64,000 nucleotides of DNA from Parabacteroides faecalis (GCF_022809355.1 NZ_JAKZMM010000005.1:1-64000), one strand, 5' to 3'. Numbered from the stretch's first letter, positions 45,107-54,133 are shown. Notes: a model not told the origin generated them from the letters alone. Numbers and translations: made by a program.

Positions 45107-45982
45107 ATGAATATAGAAGATATAAGGAAGATTCCCATTACGGATTTTCTGGCACGGATGGGACATGAGCCGACGGCCCGGAAAGGGAATGAATGGTGGT
45201 ATTCCGCCCCTTATCGGGAAGAACGGACACCGTCGTTCAGGGTGAATATTCTAAAGAATGTGTGGCAGGACTTCGGCATCGGGCGTGGCGGGGATATATT
45301 CTCGCTTGCAGGAGAAATCATTGGCAGCGGTGATTTCAAGTCGCAGGCTAAATTCATTTCGGAATCATTGGGTGGTATTGTTCCGGAAATAGTTTTCCGT
45401 CCGAAAGAAAAATGTTTCGACACCACACCTGGTGAAGAGAATTGCTTCGTGAATGTACGCATTGAGCCATTGAACAACAAAATCCTGCTCAATTATCTGA
45501 AAGAGCGTGGCATTTGCAGCGATGTGGCATTGCCGAACTGTGAGGAAGTCAGATATACCTTGCATGGCAAGCGGTACTTCTCCATCGGATTCAGGAACAT
45601 CAGCGGTGGGTATGAGTTGCGCAGCCGCCTGTTCAAGGGCAGTATGTCGCCGAAGGACATATCGCTCATCGACAACGGTTCGGACACCTGTAACATTTTC
45701 GAGGGGTTCATTGACTATCTCTCATGGATGGTGCTCGGCCTGGGATGCGGCGATGACTACCTCGTGCTGAACTCGGTGGCTTTATTGGAACGCTCGTATG
45801 GTTTCCTTGACAAGTACGACCGGGTCAATTGTTACCTGGACCGTGACGAAGCGGGGCGAAGGACACTGGAAGCCCTCCGCAAACGCTACGGCAACAAGAT
45901 AGAGGACTGTTCTTCCCTGTACAAGGGATTCAAGGATTTGAACGAATACCTGCAATATTGGGAAGGAATTATTGAACCATAG
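45107..45982 (+). CDS. traP: TraP, DnaG-like primase with Toprim domain
   Basis: A 291-residue primase-like protein probably priming complementary-strand synthesis in the recipient. The N-terminal DnaG-type domain (1-90) keeps APYREERTPSFRVN and DFGIGRGGDIFSLA but lacks the CHC2 zinc ligands, so it is a metal-free variant. The Toprim domain has FEGFIDYLS near 198 and YLDRDEAGRRTLEAL near 242, carrying the catalytic Glu and Asp-x-Asp. It is inside the tra operon. Confidence 0.86.
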   Translation: MNIEDIRKIPITDFLARMGHEPTARKGNEWWYSAPYREERTPSFRVNILKNVWQDFGIGRGGDIFSLAGEIIGSGDFKSQAKFISESLGGIVPEIVFRPKEKCFDTTPGEENCFVNVRIEPLNNKILLNYLKERGICSDVALPNCEEVRYTLHGKRYFSIGFRNISGGYELRSRLFKGSMSPKDISLIDNGSDTCNIFEGFIDYLSWMVLGLGCGDDYLVLNSVALLERSYGFLDKYDRVNCYLDRDEAGRRTLEALRKRYGNKIEDCSSLYKGFKDLNEYLQYWEGIIEP

Positions 45983-45995
45983 AAAAACCATTAAA

Positions 45996-46559
45996 ATGAC
46001 AATGAACATGAAAAAGAAAAATAAGATGAACGCGTTTGCCGCTATCTTTTCGGCAATGCTTGCGACTGTAGTAGCAATAGCCCTGGTATCCTGTGACAAT
46101 GATTTGGATGTGCAGCAGGGATATCCCTTCACAGTGGAGACGATGCCAGTACCCAAACGTATCGTGAAAGGCGAGACCGTGGAAATACGGTGCGAACTCA
46201 AGCGTGAGGGCCGGTTCTCCGATGCACGGTACACCGTCCGTTATTTCCAGCCTGACGGCAAAGGCTCGCTCCGCATGGACGACGGGATGGTGTTGCTGCC
46301 CAACGACCGTTATCCGCTTGACAGGGAGGTGTTCCGGCTGTACTACACTTCCGAGTGCGAGGACCAACAGAGTATTGACATATATTTCGAGGACAACAGT
46401 GCCCCTGCACAATTATTCCTGCTTAGTTTTGATTTCAACAACGAGAAAAAGGATGACGCAGAAGATGATACGGGAGGAACCGGCAGAATTCCCCGAACCG
46501 GTGGGGAACTTGTGAAAAATCCTTTGGTGAACATTGAAACGGTTACGGTATGCGAGTGA
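45996..46559 (+). CDS. traQ: TraQ, DUF3872 protein
   Basis: A 187-residue protein with an N-terminal hydrophobic signal anchor ending in a lipobox-like VALVSC. The mature part has an immunoglobulin-like beta pattern (VKGETVEIRCELKREG, RYTVRYFQPDGKG, FRLYYTSEC), matching DUF3872/TraQ. The ATG at 45996 is preferred because it is preceded by the usual ACCATTAAAA leader; an upstream ATG overlaps traP. Confidence 0.8.
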   Translation: MTMNMKKKNKMNAFAAIFSAMLATVVAIALVSCDNDLDVQQGYPFTVETMPVPKRIVKGETVEIRCELKREGRFSDARYTVRYFQPDGKGSLRMDDGMVLLPNDRYPLDREVFRLYYTSECEDQQSIDIYFEDNSAPAQLFLLSFDFNNEKKDDAEDDTGGTGRIPRTGGELVKNPLVNIETVTVCE

Positions 46560-47068
46560 TTGTAGCGGCTATATGCCTGATTCTAACCTGTAACTGTCTG
46601 GCGGCTCATCCACGGGGAGGCGGTGGCTCGCCTCCCACTGCCACGGAAATCCCGGATTCGCTTTTCGAGCAGGCCATCGCCTGCATCAAGCGGTTCGAGG
46701 GTTGGCATGGAAAACATCTGCCTTATGTGGGCTGGGGTCACAAACTTTTGCCGGGAGAGACGTTCAGACCGGATATGAGCAAGGCACAGGCGGATTCATT
46801 GCTCAGAGCGGATTTGAGGAAACTGTGCAGGATGTGCAGCCGTTTCGGAAAGGATGCCCTTTTAGTCGCCACCTTGTCTTATAATGTGGGATATTACCGT
46901 GTGGTCGGCTATGGCAAGATACCCAAGAGCAGGCTTATTCAAAAGTTGGAAGCCGGGGACAGGGACATTTACAACGAGTATGTCTCATTCCGGTGCTACA
47001 AGGGGAAAGTGGTACCGAGCATTGAACGGAGAAGAAAAGTGGAATATATGCTACTGTTTAAGAAGTAA
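46550..47068 (+). CDS. GH24-like lysozyme of the transfer operon
   Basis: A 172-residue exported muramidase that probably opens the peptidoglycan for the channel. A signal peptide ends near residue 19. The T4-lysozyme-type catalytic Glu is in KRFEGWHGKHLPYVGWGHKL near residue 49, followed by TLSYNVGYYRVVG and the RRRKVEYMLLF end. It overlaps traQ by 10 bases and closes the tra operon. Confidence 0.87.
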   Translation: MRVIVAAICLILTCNCLAAHPRGGGGSPPTATEIPDSLFEQAIACIKRFEGWHGKHLPYVGWGHKLLPGETFRPDMSKAQADSLLRADLRKLCRMCSRFGKDALLVATLSYNVGYYRVVGYGKIPKSRLIQKLEAGDRDIYNEYVSFRCYKGKVVPSIERRRKVEYMLLFKK

Positions 47069-47073
47069 AAAAG

Positions 47074-47120
47074 AAGAGGGAGAATCATTCGGCATCAGAC
47101 CGCCAGGTTCTCCCTCTTTT
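47074..47120. terminator. Bidirectional terminator between tra operon and accessory block
   Basis: AAGAGGGAGAA and TTCTCCCTCTT form a perfect 11-base stem with A tracts before and T tracts after, so it works both ways. It separates the converging lysozyme and DUF3871 genes. Confidence 0.85.
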
Positions 47121-47144
47121 GTGATTTCAATGGAATCCATCCGT

Positions 47145-48068
47145 TCAGCCTACCGGTATGGCGTCCATGATTTCCGCTTCTTCTGGCAGGCGTGACAGCA
47201 ATAGCTCCGCCATCGCCCCGTTCTGCGGAATCAAAGCCGGAAAGTCCGTCTTACCAGGTTTGTATATCTCCGTAGCGACATTGTAAAGATCCCAGGCGGT
47301 AATCTGTCCCTTTGTCATTACCAGCTTCAGCACCTCTTCCGTGAATACCGATATCTGCCCCTGATTCAAGGGATAGGTCTCCACGGTGGAGGAAAGGTTC
47401 TTGTCCGCGCTGTCGTGGGAAACACGCAATGCCGTCAACAGTCCTATATACATATATATTTCTTCCAAAGGGATAACTCTGCGTTTCAATCTCTGTATCC
47501 GTTCGATGTCCTCGTTCATGTTCACCTCGAAGTTTGCCATCCAGCCATCCACGGTGTCGAACAACTCTTCTGTAGTCACCTTTTTCTTTCCATAATTACA
47601 TACGCTTCTTTCCGGAGAAAGGATGCACTGGTTATGGCAGATTTTCACACAAGGGCCTATGGCCGCCTGTACCCCGTCCTGGTGGTAGGCTACGACAAGC
47701 GTGGTCGTCAGCTCGTCGGTTTCCCAGTCCTTGATGCGGATGGTGGTGAAGATACGGCGGAGTATATGCGCTTCCACCGCCTTTTCCCCGTGGATTTGTT
47801 CCACTTGCGGGAGTATGCTCACGCCGGGTTGTGTCTTGTTCCTGTTTTGTGCGGCGAAGATTTCCTCCACCTCGTAGTCAAGGTTGTGCTTTTCACAGAT
47901 ATCCATCATGCGCTGGATGACCTGGTAATGGTAGATGCCCTGTACCGGATTGTTGTAAATGTCATTCTCCTTGTAGGTACGCTGTAATGTCTCGAAGTCC
48001 ATCACTTCGATTCCGTTCTGCTGGAAATCAAACTGCTGTTGTCTTTCCAATACTGCCAGATTTGCCAT
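47145..48068 (-). CDS. DUF3871 family protein
   Basis: A 307-residue soluble protein of the DUF3871 type common in Bacteroidales ICEs. Landmarks are DFETLQRTYKENDIYNNPVQ, HILRRIFTTIRIKDWETDEL and CVKICHNQCILS, a pattern that loosely recalls the phage/plasmid-like DUF932 proteins. Function is unknown. It is the last gene of the leftward accessory operon. Confidence 0.72.
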   Translation of the reverse strand: MANLAVLERQQQFDFQQNGIEVMDFETLQRTYKENDIYNNPVQGIYHYQVIQRMMDICEKHNLDYEVEEIFAAQNRNKTQPGVSILPQVEQIHGEKAVEAHILRRIFTTIRIKDWETDELTTTLVVAYHQDGVQAAIGPCVKICHNQCILSPERSVCNYGKKKVTTEELFDTVDGWMANFEVNMNEDIERIQRLKRRVIPLEEIYMYIGLLTALRVSHDSADKNLSSTVETYPLNQGQISVFTEEVLKLVMTKGQITAWDLYNVATEIYKPGKTDFPALIPQNGAMAELLLSRLPEEAEIMDAIPVG

Positions 48069-48125
48069 AATCTTGAAGTTTATTAAGTTAATACTATGTT
48101 GATGTTACTTTTCCTTTTGTTCCGG

Positions 48126-48416
48126 TCAGGTATGTATCTGCCATCCGTGGAACGGTTCCAGTGTGACGGCAAAAGACCTGTCCGGTATTCCGTGATAAAG
48201 CAGGCCTCCCACGATGCCGGTTCTTCCATCGGGATAGCGTTGCGTGAAGCCGAACGAATACGGGGCATGGTCGTAGTAGAGCGATATTTCATTGGGATGG
48301 TCGGGATTCTTCTCCCAGCTTTCCAGCCTGTCCAGGCACTTCTGGAACGAGGTGTCGCCGATGGACTCGGCATAGCGCTTTACATTCTCGAAATGTTCTT
48401 CATTCAGGATTTTCAT
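48126..48416 (-). CDS. DUF4120-type small protein
   Basis: A 96-residue soluble protein (KILNEEHFENVKRYAESIGD, GGLLYHGIPDRSFAVTLEP) that matches my memory of DUF4120, a Bacteroidales ICE family of unknown function. It is the first gene downstream of structured repeat copy 1. A CCGGCT/AGCCGG hairpin (48446-48462) lies 30 bases before its ATG and could affect translation. Confidence 0.65.
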   Translation of the reverse strand: MKILNEEHFENVKRYAESIGDTSFQKCLDRLESWEKNPDHPNEISLYYDHAPYSFGFTQRYPDGRTGIVGGLLYHGIPDRSFAVTLEPFHGWQIHT

Positions 48417-48490
48417 GACTTTTGCATTTTATCTGTTAAACACGTCCGGCTCCGGGAGCCGGTATTTTTATTTCTCGCCTGCCTGACTGT

Positions 48491-48616
48491 CCCGTGTCCG
48501 CATCCGGCAAGGTTTGGCGAAAGAAAATACCGCAGCAGCGGCGAGGATGATTTTCTTTCAGCCAACCCCGAAGGGACCTGACCTTGCAGGATACACAGGA
48601 CACGGGGCTACCTTTG
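48491..48616. repeat. Structured intergenic element, copy 1
   Basis: Nested stems: CCCGTGTCC (48491) with GGACACGGG (48598), GCAAGGT (48507) with ACCTTGC (48581), and TTGGC plus AAAGAAAAT (48514-48528) with ATTTTCTTT plus GCCAA (48550-48565). The apical part holds ATACCG and the invariant GCGAGGATGATTTT (48541-48554). TACCTTTG follows at 48609-48616. Two more copies occur at 55030 and 60114, with different stem bases but preserved pairing. The element lies upstream of the leftward DUF4120 gene. Confidence 0.8.
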
Positions 48617-48659
48617 CAGGGTGGGAAATAAAATAATAGCCCCGTTGTTGCCTGTTTTG

Positions 48660-49178
48660 TCAGATACGATTCAATTTTTGCATGGATTCCATCTCAGAAC
48701 GGATTTCATGTTCCAATGCCGTGTATTTTTCCTTTTTCATACGCAGTTTTTCACGAAACCCTACCAGCTGTTCATCTGTATTTTCATCAAAGAACAGGTT
48801 GTTTGTACGCTGGTATTGGATATACTCACGTTCTTTACGCTCCGCGATGGAGATTTGGGCTTTGGCTGCTGACAGTCTTGACAGTGAGGAGTTGAAATTG
48901 GTACGCAGTCCGGTACGTCTGTCATAATAGCTGTAATAGGTATTGATTTGCCTTTTGGGGTACAGGCATTGCAACCGGGCTTCACGCCAGCGGACTACCC
49001 AACGGTAACGCTTGTGCAGTTCCCTCGGAAGGTCATACGAATGAAGCCGGATTGGATTGCCGGCTTCATCCTTGCATTCGATGGAAATGAATACCCAGCG
49101 TTCAACCCGCAGTTCACGCTCGGCACGTGCCAGTTCCCTGGCATATTCCATCCAGTCGTCCATTCGTTCCTGTGCCAT
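48660..49178 (-). CDS. Hypothetical ICE protein with C-terminal coiled coil
   Basis: A 172-residue, highly charged soluble protein. Residues 95-170 are predicted helix with heptad character (SRLSAAKAQISIAERKEREY, LRMKKEKYTALEHEIRSEME). The N-terminal half is rich in Arg/Trp/Tyr. No domain is recognised. It is followed by structured repeat copy 1 and preceded by a 236-residue gene. Confidence 0.6.
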   Translation of the reverse strand: MAQERMDDWMEYARELARAERELRVERWVFISIECKDEAGNPIRLHSYDLPRELHKRYRWVVRWREARLQCLYPKRQINTYYSYYDRRTGLRTNFNSSLSRLSAAKAQISIAERKEREYIQYQRTNNLFFDENTDEQLVGFREKLRMKKEKYTALEHEIRSEMESMQKLNRI

Positions 49179-49189
49179 ATCGAGAAAGG

Positions 49190-49900
49190 TCAGCTTTCGG
49201 TAATTGTTTCCAGAAATGTCAGGTAAGCGGCAATAGCCTTGTGGCAGCCGGAAAAATCAGGCGTGCGACAACCGCGTTTCTTGTAGAAACGAATGCTCCC
49301 GGACTTATTCAACCCGCATACATGACGGTTCAATGTCCCTTTGGTCCGTATATGGATTTCAAAGCCGTCCCGTTTGGTTATTTCAAGGAACATATTTGCC
49401 GGGATGTATTCCCCGTTCAGAAACTTTTGTTTCTCCTCGTCAAGTTCCTGTTGCCACTTCGCTTCCTCCAGCCTGCGTTTCTCCTCTTCCTGTTCTTTTT
49501 GCTCCTGCCGTCTTTGTTCCTGTTTCTTCCGGTACGCTTCACGGGCTTGCAGCAAAGGAACTGTGTCAAGTCCGAGTTCTTCAAAAACACGGATCGACAA
49601 AAGGGAGACATGGTTCCCGTTTTCCGCATCCTGAAGCATATTCGCAATCCAGTTTTTGCAATACTTGACAAGTTTTTCTTTTTGTTCCTCCCTTCCAAGC
49701 ATTTCCCTGGAATACTGCCCGCAAGAGAAATAGATGTTTTCAACCTTGCAGACCACATGGAAATAATCATAGTTTTCATTCCCGTATTCGTTCTTGTCCG
49801 ATAACGAGAGATAGATGTTTTCCGCATACGCTTCCAGTTCCATGTACGGAGCCACGACGGTATTTCCGTCAAACTTGTATTTCAATACTTTCGCTTTCAT
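49190..49900 (-). CDS. Hypothetical ICE protein
   Basis: A 236-residue soluble protein. The first 120 residues look like a globular domain (LKYKFDGNTVVAPYMELEAY, FHVVCKVENIYFSC), residues 130-175 are a Glu/Gln/Lys-rich coiled coil, and the end is a short mixed domain with HIRTKGTLNRHVCGLNKSG. Function unknown. It starts 11 bases upstream of the 49178 gene and belongs to the leftward operon. Confidence 0.6.
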   Translation of the reverse strand: MKAKVLKYKFDGNTVVAPYMELEAYAENIYLSLSDKNEYGNENYDYFHVVCKVENIYFSCGQYSREMLGREEQKEKLVKYCKNWIANMLQDAENGNHVSLLSIRVFEELGLDTVPLLQAREAYRKKQEQRRQEQKEQEEEKRRLEEAKWQQELDEEKQKFLNGEYIPANMFLEITKRDGFEIHIRTKGTLNRHVCGLNKSGSIRFYKKRGCRTPDFSGCHKAIAAYLTFLETITES

Positions 49901-49932
49901 GATTCATTCTTGTTTTGACATTTCGAGTTGTC

Positions 49933-50955
49933 TCAGTTGGTTTGTATTCGCCTTGCCTGCCATGCCTGATGTGCAATAATGACCTCTTCGCGTTCTTGTT
50001 CCAGCAAAGTCTTCGTCTCCGGGGTATATCCGAGGAATTGGATGTATCCGCCATTATACCCTGTGAGTCTGCACCGCATTCCGGCCTGTTCTAATTTGTC
50101 AATCCGCTTTTGCGCGGTTTTGGCACTTGAATACTCTTTCGGCCAGAAATAATGCTCGCCTTGTGAGCCGTAATGGTCTTCCCCGAGTATCATCTCGCCG
50201 ATATGCCTCCTGTGTTCGATGAAACCGAACCGTGCCGTACCCAATGCCTGCCGCAGGGCCTTGTGCGCCGTACCTTCGGGGTGCTTGAACACTTCCTGCT
50301 TCTCCTTTCCCTTGCAGGCGAGTTTCGGCAATTCCACCTTGTAAGGTTTCCGGTAGCTGCCTATGCCCAATGTCAGGTAGAAATTGGTGTGGAAATAGTC
50401 CGTCATGGCATTGCTGTCATCGAAGTTGTACGACATGACAAAGTCGCAGACATTCATCATCACCTCCTTCGCACGGTCTGTAAGGTCAGGATTCCACTCT
50501 ATGTTGTAGTGGTTGATGGTGTCCTGCACCTTGCCGGATTCCTTGGTGAACGCCTCGAAGTCCGCGCTCATCAGCTTGATGTAAATGGAATTGTAATTCT
50601 CCCGTCTGACGGAGAACCTGTATCTGGGATAGGTTTCCTTGAGCCAGGTCCGCACCAGTTCCACAATCTCGGGAGCGTGCTGTCCCTTGTAATTGCGGCC
50701 TTTCCACCGGTATTCGTTATATACATACTCGGCATATTCCTTTGCCGTGGCCCCGGAATAGTCATATTCGTAGCCGGTGGTGTCAGCGGACATATTAGTG
50801 GAGTCCTTCCACACGTCATAAAGTTTTTCAAACTCGACGTTCACCTGCTGCATGACGGCAGTGTCACCACCCTTGTCCGGGTGGTGCTGCAATGCCAGAC
50901 GGCGGTACTCTTTCTTCAAGTCCGCCAGACTGTGTATGTTCTGAAAATAAGTCAT
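49933..50955 (-). CDS. J-domain protein with LPD29-like region
   Basis: A 340-residue protein. Residues 8-60 form a J domain with the HPD motif at 25-27 (HHPDKGGD), the DnaK-stimulating element. Residues about 75-130 (KEYAEYVYNEYRW, VRTWLKETYPRYRFSVRREN, NSIYIKLMSADFEAF) resemble the LPD29 domain of the polyvalent proteins of phages and conjugative elements. The rest is unassigned. It may recruit the host chaperone DnaK to incoming DNA or proteins; that role is inferred. Confidence 0.72.
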   Translation of the reverse strand: MTYFQNIHSLADLKKEYRRLALQHHPDKGGDTAVMQQVNVEFEKLYDVWKDSTNMSADTTGYEYDYSGATAKEYAEYVYNEYRWKGRNYKGQHAPEIVELVRTWLKETYPRYRFSVRRENYNSIYIKLMSADFEAFTKESGKVQDTINHYNIEWNPDLTDRAKEVMMNVCDFVMSYNFDDSNAMTDYFHTNFYLTLGIGSYRKPYKVELPKLACKGKEKQEVFKHPEGTAHKALRQALGTARFGFIEHRRHIGEMILGEDHYGSQGEHYFWPKEYSSAKTAQKRIDKLEQAGMRCRLTGYNGGYIQFLGYTPETKTLLEQEREEVIIAHQAWQARRIQTN

Positions 50956-50967
50956 AACCGTAAGTTT

Positions 50968-51177
50968 TTATGCCCCTGCAAGGCGATTGATAAAATATTC
51001 CTGATAGTCGAGGTCGAGACCGAGATTGCTGCAAGCGAGTTCAATGTCGCCTTCCCTCAAATCATCCACATCCTGTAATTCGTGCAGGTATTGAAGTTCG
51101 GAATCCAGATACTCCTGCGCTTCTGTCTTGTCGCAACTGCATGAGTTGCAGATTAAGTCAATGATATTTTCTCCCAT
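50968..51177 (-). CDS. Small hypothetical protein
   Basis: A 69-residue acidic protein with a CNSCSCDK cysteine cluster and YLDSELQYLHELQDVDDLRE. The ATG at 51177 is chosen because it follows the upstream stop by one base; longer in-frame starts overlap that gene. No family recognised. Confidence 0.5.
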   Translation of the reverse strand: MGENIIDLICNSCSCDKTEAQEYLDSELQYLHELQDVDDLREGDIELACSNLGLDLDYQEYFINRLAGA

Positions 51178-51178
51178 A

Positions 51179-51796
51179 TTATTCATTGTTAGAGGTATGT
51201 TTGTTATAGACATTTCGCTTTCCGTCGTAATCCAGATTATACCACCATTTATCGGTAGCACCGGCAAATGTCTGTGAACTATTGTTGGAAAGATAATCCG
51301 TTTCTTTCAGTCCTGTAATGCCTTCCAAAGTCCTGATGTCATTGCCGGTCCACCAACTTTGCATTATCTGCTTGAATTCTTCCAACGAACAGAAGTCAAC
51401 ATTCTCCTCACATTCTTCACACCATTTGCCATCACAATCATGTGCCGTATCGCAGATATACATTTCTGTATTCGCATCTATCCAGGCCTGTGTCTCCACT
51501 TGCCTTGAACCACATTCTTCGCATACCAGAACTTTAGAATCATCAGGCTCTTTTCTAAAAGCCTTGCCGTCATAAAGCGATACGGCACGTTCCACCAGCA
51601 AAGTCCGGCTGCATTCCGATAATTCGGTATAGAACCGTTCCGCCGCACCATAAATGGAATTTTCAGCCTGTGCGTTCCATTTTTCCCAAAAGTGCAGGTA
51701 GTCACCTCCGAACACGACTTTACATTCCTCCTTGCTCCATGCGTTCCACATATAGTAGAAGAAGCTGGAGACTGCATTTTCTGCGTGGTATTTCAT
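51179..51796 (-). CDS. Hypothetical protein with zinc-ribbon-like cysteines
   Basis: A 205-residue protein. The first third is aromatic-rich (SSFFYYMWNAWSKEECKVVF). A CEECGSRQVETQAWIDANTE segment and a later CEECEENVDFC supply four or more paired cysteines, likely binding zinc. The C-terminal third contains FAGATDKWWYNL. Function unknown. The start overlaps the 51793 gene by 4 bases. Confidence 0.55.
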   Translation of the reverse strand: MKYHAENAVSSFFYYMWNAWSKEECKVVFGGDYLHFWEKWNAQAENSIYGAAERFYTELSECSRTLLVERAVSLYDGKAFRKEPDDSKVLVCEECGSRQVETQAWIDANTEMYICDTAHDCDGKWCEECEENVDFCSLEEFKQIMQSWWTGNDIRTLEGITGLKETDYLSNNSSQTFAGATDKWWYNLDYDGKRNVYNKHTSNNE

Positions 51797-52386
51797 GATT
51801 TTTCAGTTTCAGGTTCAACATTTTCTTTGCCTTCCAATTGCCTCCATACGACATCATACATTTCGTGGAGCCAGTCGATGTTCCTCGTTCCGAGTTCAAA
51901 CGGACTGTGACATTCCACTTCATAACCGCTCTCTTTCTCCTCGGCAAAAACGGTCAGGCTGTTTTCCGTTACCCGAAGTCCTGTTACCATACATTCATAC
52001 GGATCACCGTTCTTACTGAACCATATCACCCAGACCGGGTCGTATCCATCATCTTCAGGGAACCGTATCTCGGTCATGCAGTGTGCTTGAAGCAATTGTC
52101 GTATCGCTTCAATGATATCCGCTCGTAATTCCTCAATTCTCCCGCTAAAATCAATGGATGCCGAAGTCCCTTTCCCGTTTCGTTGAGCCACAGAAAGAAT
52201 CTGTGTGTCGGGGTGAACCCCGAAATTCCAGTCTACATCTTCATCATCGAGAGTAGTGTGGATATTGCCGCCCAGAACCAGCCCACAGTCCTCAGACACC
52301 ATTTGTCTTGCTTCATCGTGGTCTTCAGCCACTACCGTGTAAGTGCCCTCGAAGGCATACCTTACTCTTACATCATACTTTGCCAT
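51793..52386 (-). CDS. Hypothetical ICE protein
   Basis: A 197-residue acidic soluble protein. The N terminus (KYDVRVRYAFEGTYTVVAED) resembles a small alpha-beta domain, and FPEDDGYDPVWVIWF is a conserved-looking segment in the middle. No family recognised. It is translationally coupled to the next gene. Confidence 0.55.
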   Translation of the reverse strand: MAKYDVRVRYAFEGTYTVVAEDHDEARQMVSEDCGLVLGGNIHTTLDDEDVDWNFGVHPDTQILSVAQRNGKGTSASIDFSGRIEELRADIIEAIRQLLQAHCMTEIRFPEDDGYDPVWVIWFSKNGDPYECMVTGLRVTENSLTVFAEEKESGYEVECHSPFELGTRNIDWLHEMYDVVWRQLEGKENVEPETEKS

Positions 52387-52423
52387 AATTCTTATGATTT
52401 GATTGTTTGTAATTGATTTAACA

Positions 52424-53353
52424 TTAAGAGACTATGCTGACAGGATTGTTGAAAAATGAATCGTCCACGCCATACACATGCTGTATGGAATAGTCGTACT
52501 TGGATCGTTCATCGTCCAGACGGAAACGGAAGCCGTTACAGCCTTTGACTTCCAGCTTGAGCTTCACATCTTGTTTCAGTTCCATTTCAAGCAGGCTTCC
52601 GCCGCCATACGTGGAACTGAACAGCCCGCAACAGTTCCCTTTGGGGATAATGACCTCTTTCAGCGAGAAGTCTGCATCATACAACTCTTTCAGACTTACC
52701 TTTCCGATATAGGTCAGCAGGTTCGCACCGCAACAGGAATTGATAAGTTCCTCGTAGAATTGCTCGTATGAGACCTGTTCTTTCCCGTTCCTGCTTTTCC
52801 GGTTCGGGAAACGCCCGTAAACTTTGTAGCCGTGGCTCGTCAGCAGTTTCTTTACTTGCGCCGGATTGAGGTTCAGGCTGTCTACCATGTCCCCGAAATA
52901 GGATTCCTCGTAACTGTAACCGCCCTGCGATTCAAACCAGTTGGAGTTGATGCAGTCGTAGTCGGAAAGCATCTCCACCCGGATGGGAATGTCATCCGTG
53001 TACCTTATCAGGTCTTTCACTACGTCCGAATCGTTCCTGCTGTAAATCTCGTCCCGGATTGCATCCTCATGTTCATCGAAAAAGGCATCGACCTCGTGTT
53101 CGTCAAAGTCGTTGAATACAAAGCATTCTTCTTTCAGCTTTTCCATAATCCCATGAACAGCTTCATATTCCGCATCGCCATACCATTCGCCCGCCTTTTC
53201 CCACAGGCAATCGCAATTCCGCCTGTCCAGACATTTCCGGATGATGTCAAGGTGGTTGTCAAGGTTGTCGTTATAATCCGTCCATACCAGCGTGTAGGAT
53301 GGTTCCATGAGGGATTTCACGAAATCCAACGTAAGCGTTCTCTGTTCTTCCAT
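52424..53353 (-). CDS. Hypothetical ICE protein
   Basis: A 309-residue, strongly acidic protein (many Asp/Glu/Tyr). Segments such as FNDFDEHEVDAFFDEHEDAI are unusually negative, and the second half carries KEVIIPKGNCCGLFSSTYGG. Highly acidic ICE proteins are sometimes DNA mimics, but nothing here proves that. No family recognised. Confidence 0.55.
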   Translation of the reverse strand: MEEQRTLTLDFVKSLMEPSYTLVWTDYNDNLDNHLDIIRKCLDRRNCDCLWEKAGEWYGDAEYEAVHGIMEKLKEECFVFNDFDEHEVDAFFDEHEDAIRDEIYSRNDSDVVKDLIRYTDDIPIRVEMLSDYDCINSNWFESQGGYSYEESYFGDMVDSLNLNPAQVKKLLTSHGYKVYGRFPNRKSRNGKEQVSYEQFYEELINSCCGANLLTYIGKVSLKELYDADFSLKEVIIPKGNCCGLFSSTYGGGSLLEMELKQDVKLKLEVKGCNGFRFRLDDERSKYDYSIQHVYGVDDSFFNNPVSIVS

Positions 53354-53443
53354 TTTTCTTTACCTGTGTACGGCAGGGTTCTGTTTCCCGTACATACCGT
53401 TATAAATGACAGAAGCGACCTTCCGGCCGCCTCCGTATTACTA

Positions 53444-53731
53444 TTACCCATACAGTTCTTTCACTATCTCGTCATACCTTTCCTTTACCATCTCCGTCTT
53501 ACGGTTGAAGTGAAAATATGCGGTGTACCTGTAACCGGTACTTGGCTCTCCGCCGCATTGTCGTATTGCCGTGTCAATATCCCAGTCAATATCACCAATG
53601 CCGAGTGATATGCTTGTGCCTTGCAACAGACAACGGGCAAGCCGGAGCGCGGAATCCTTCTTGTTTTCCTTGCGAAGCCTGTCGAGAGCCATCATTGCAA
53701 TTTGCCGGTTTGAAATCTTCAACTCTTCCAT
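53444..53731 (-). CDS. Small hypothetical protein
   Basis: A 95-residue protein with a basic first helix (QIAMMALDRLRKENKKDSAL) and GDIDWDIDTAIRQCGG. No family recognised. It lies in the middle of the leftward accessory operon, 90 bases upstream of the 53353 gene. Confidence 0.5.
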   Translation of the reverse strand: MEELKISNRQIAMMALDRLRKENKKDSALRLARCLLQGTSISLGIGDIDWDIDTAIRQCGGEPSTGYRYTAYFHFNRKTEMVKERYDEIVKELYG

Positions 53732-53748
53732 ATATTCATCTGTTTGGG

Positions 53749-54117
53749 TCAGACAATCCCGGCCAGTTGTTTGAACCGCGCTACGATCTCATTGCACTTG
53801 CTTTCGGCAAGCCCTTCATGTTTTCGGCAAATAGCACAATATTCCTTCCAGGGCCTGCCTTCAAGCTCGTGTTCGTATGATGACATGACCAATTCCGGAT
53901 ATTCCTCAAAAAGGATATTGAACGCTTTTCTCCATTTGCGAACCTGCCACGAACCGCTTGCTACCAATTTTATGAATTCAAACATCTGTTTGTCCGTTTT
54001 TACATCCAAGTCATAAAAATGGTCTGTTTTCGGCCATACGTTGTTGGAATGCTGCCAGGTCTCAATCTGCTTGTTTTTGGCATTGTATGCCATTTTTGTG
54101 ATTATCTGGTAACTCAT
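53749..54117 (-). CDS. Small hypothetical protein
   Basis: A 122-residue basic/aromatic protein (QIETWQHSNNVWPKTDHFYD, GSWQVRKWRKAFNILFEEYP). It has a CAICRKHEG cysteine pair near residue 95. No family recognised. Confidence 0.5.
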   Translation of the reverse strand: MSYQIITKMAYNAKNKQIETWQHSNNVWPKTDHFYDLDVKTDKQMFEFIKLVASGSWQVRKWRKAFNILFEEYPELVMSSYEHELEGRPWKEYCAICRKHEGLAESKCNEIVARFKQLAGIV

Positions 54118-54133
54118 GTTGATATATATGTTT

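Noticed and set aside
48083-48373. Alternative 96-codon frame overlapping the DUF4120-type gene
   Set aside because: It is a shadow frame rich in Arg/Ser/Pro; the 48126-48416 frame has the family pattern.
53356-53440. Possible fourth copy of the structured element upstream of the 52424 gene
   Set aside because: GGCAGGGTT, ATACCG and GACCTT occur in the right order, but the GCGAGGATGATTTT core and the long stems are missing. It may be a decayed copy or chance.
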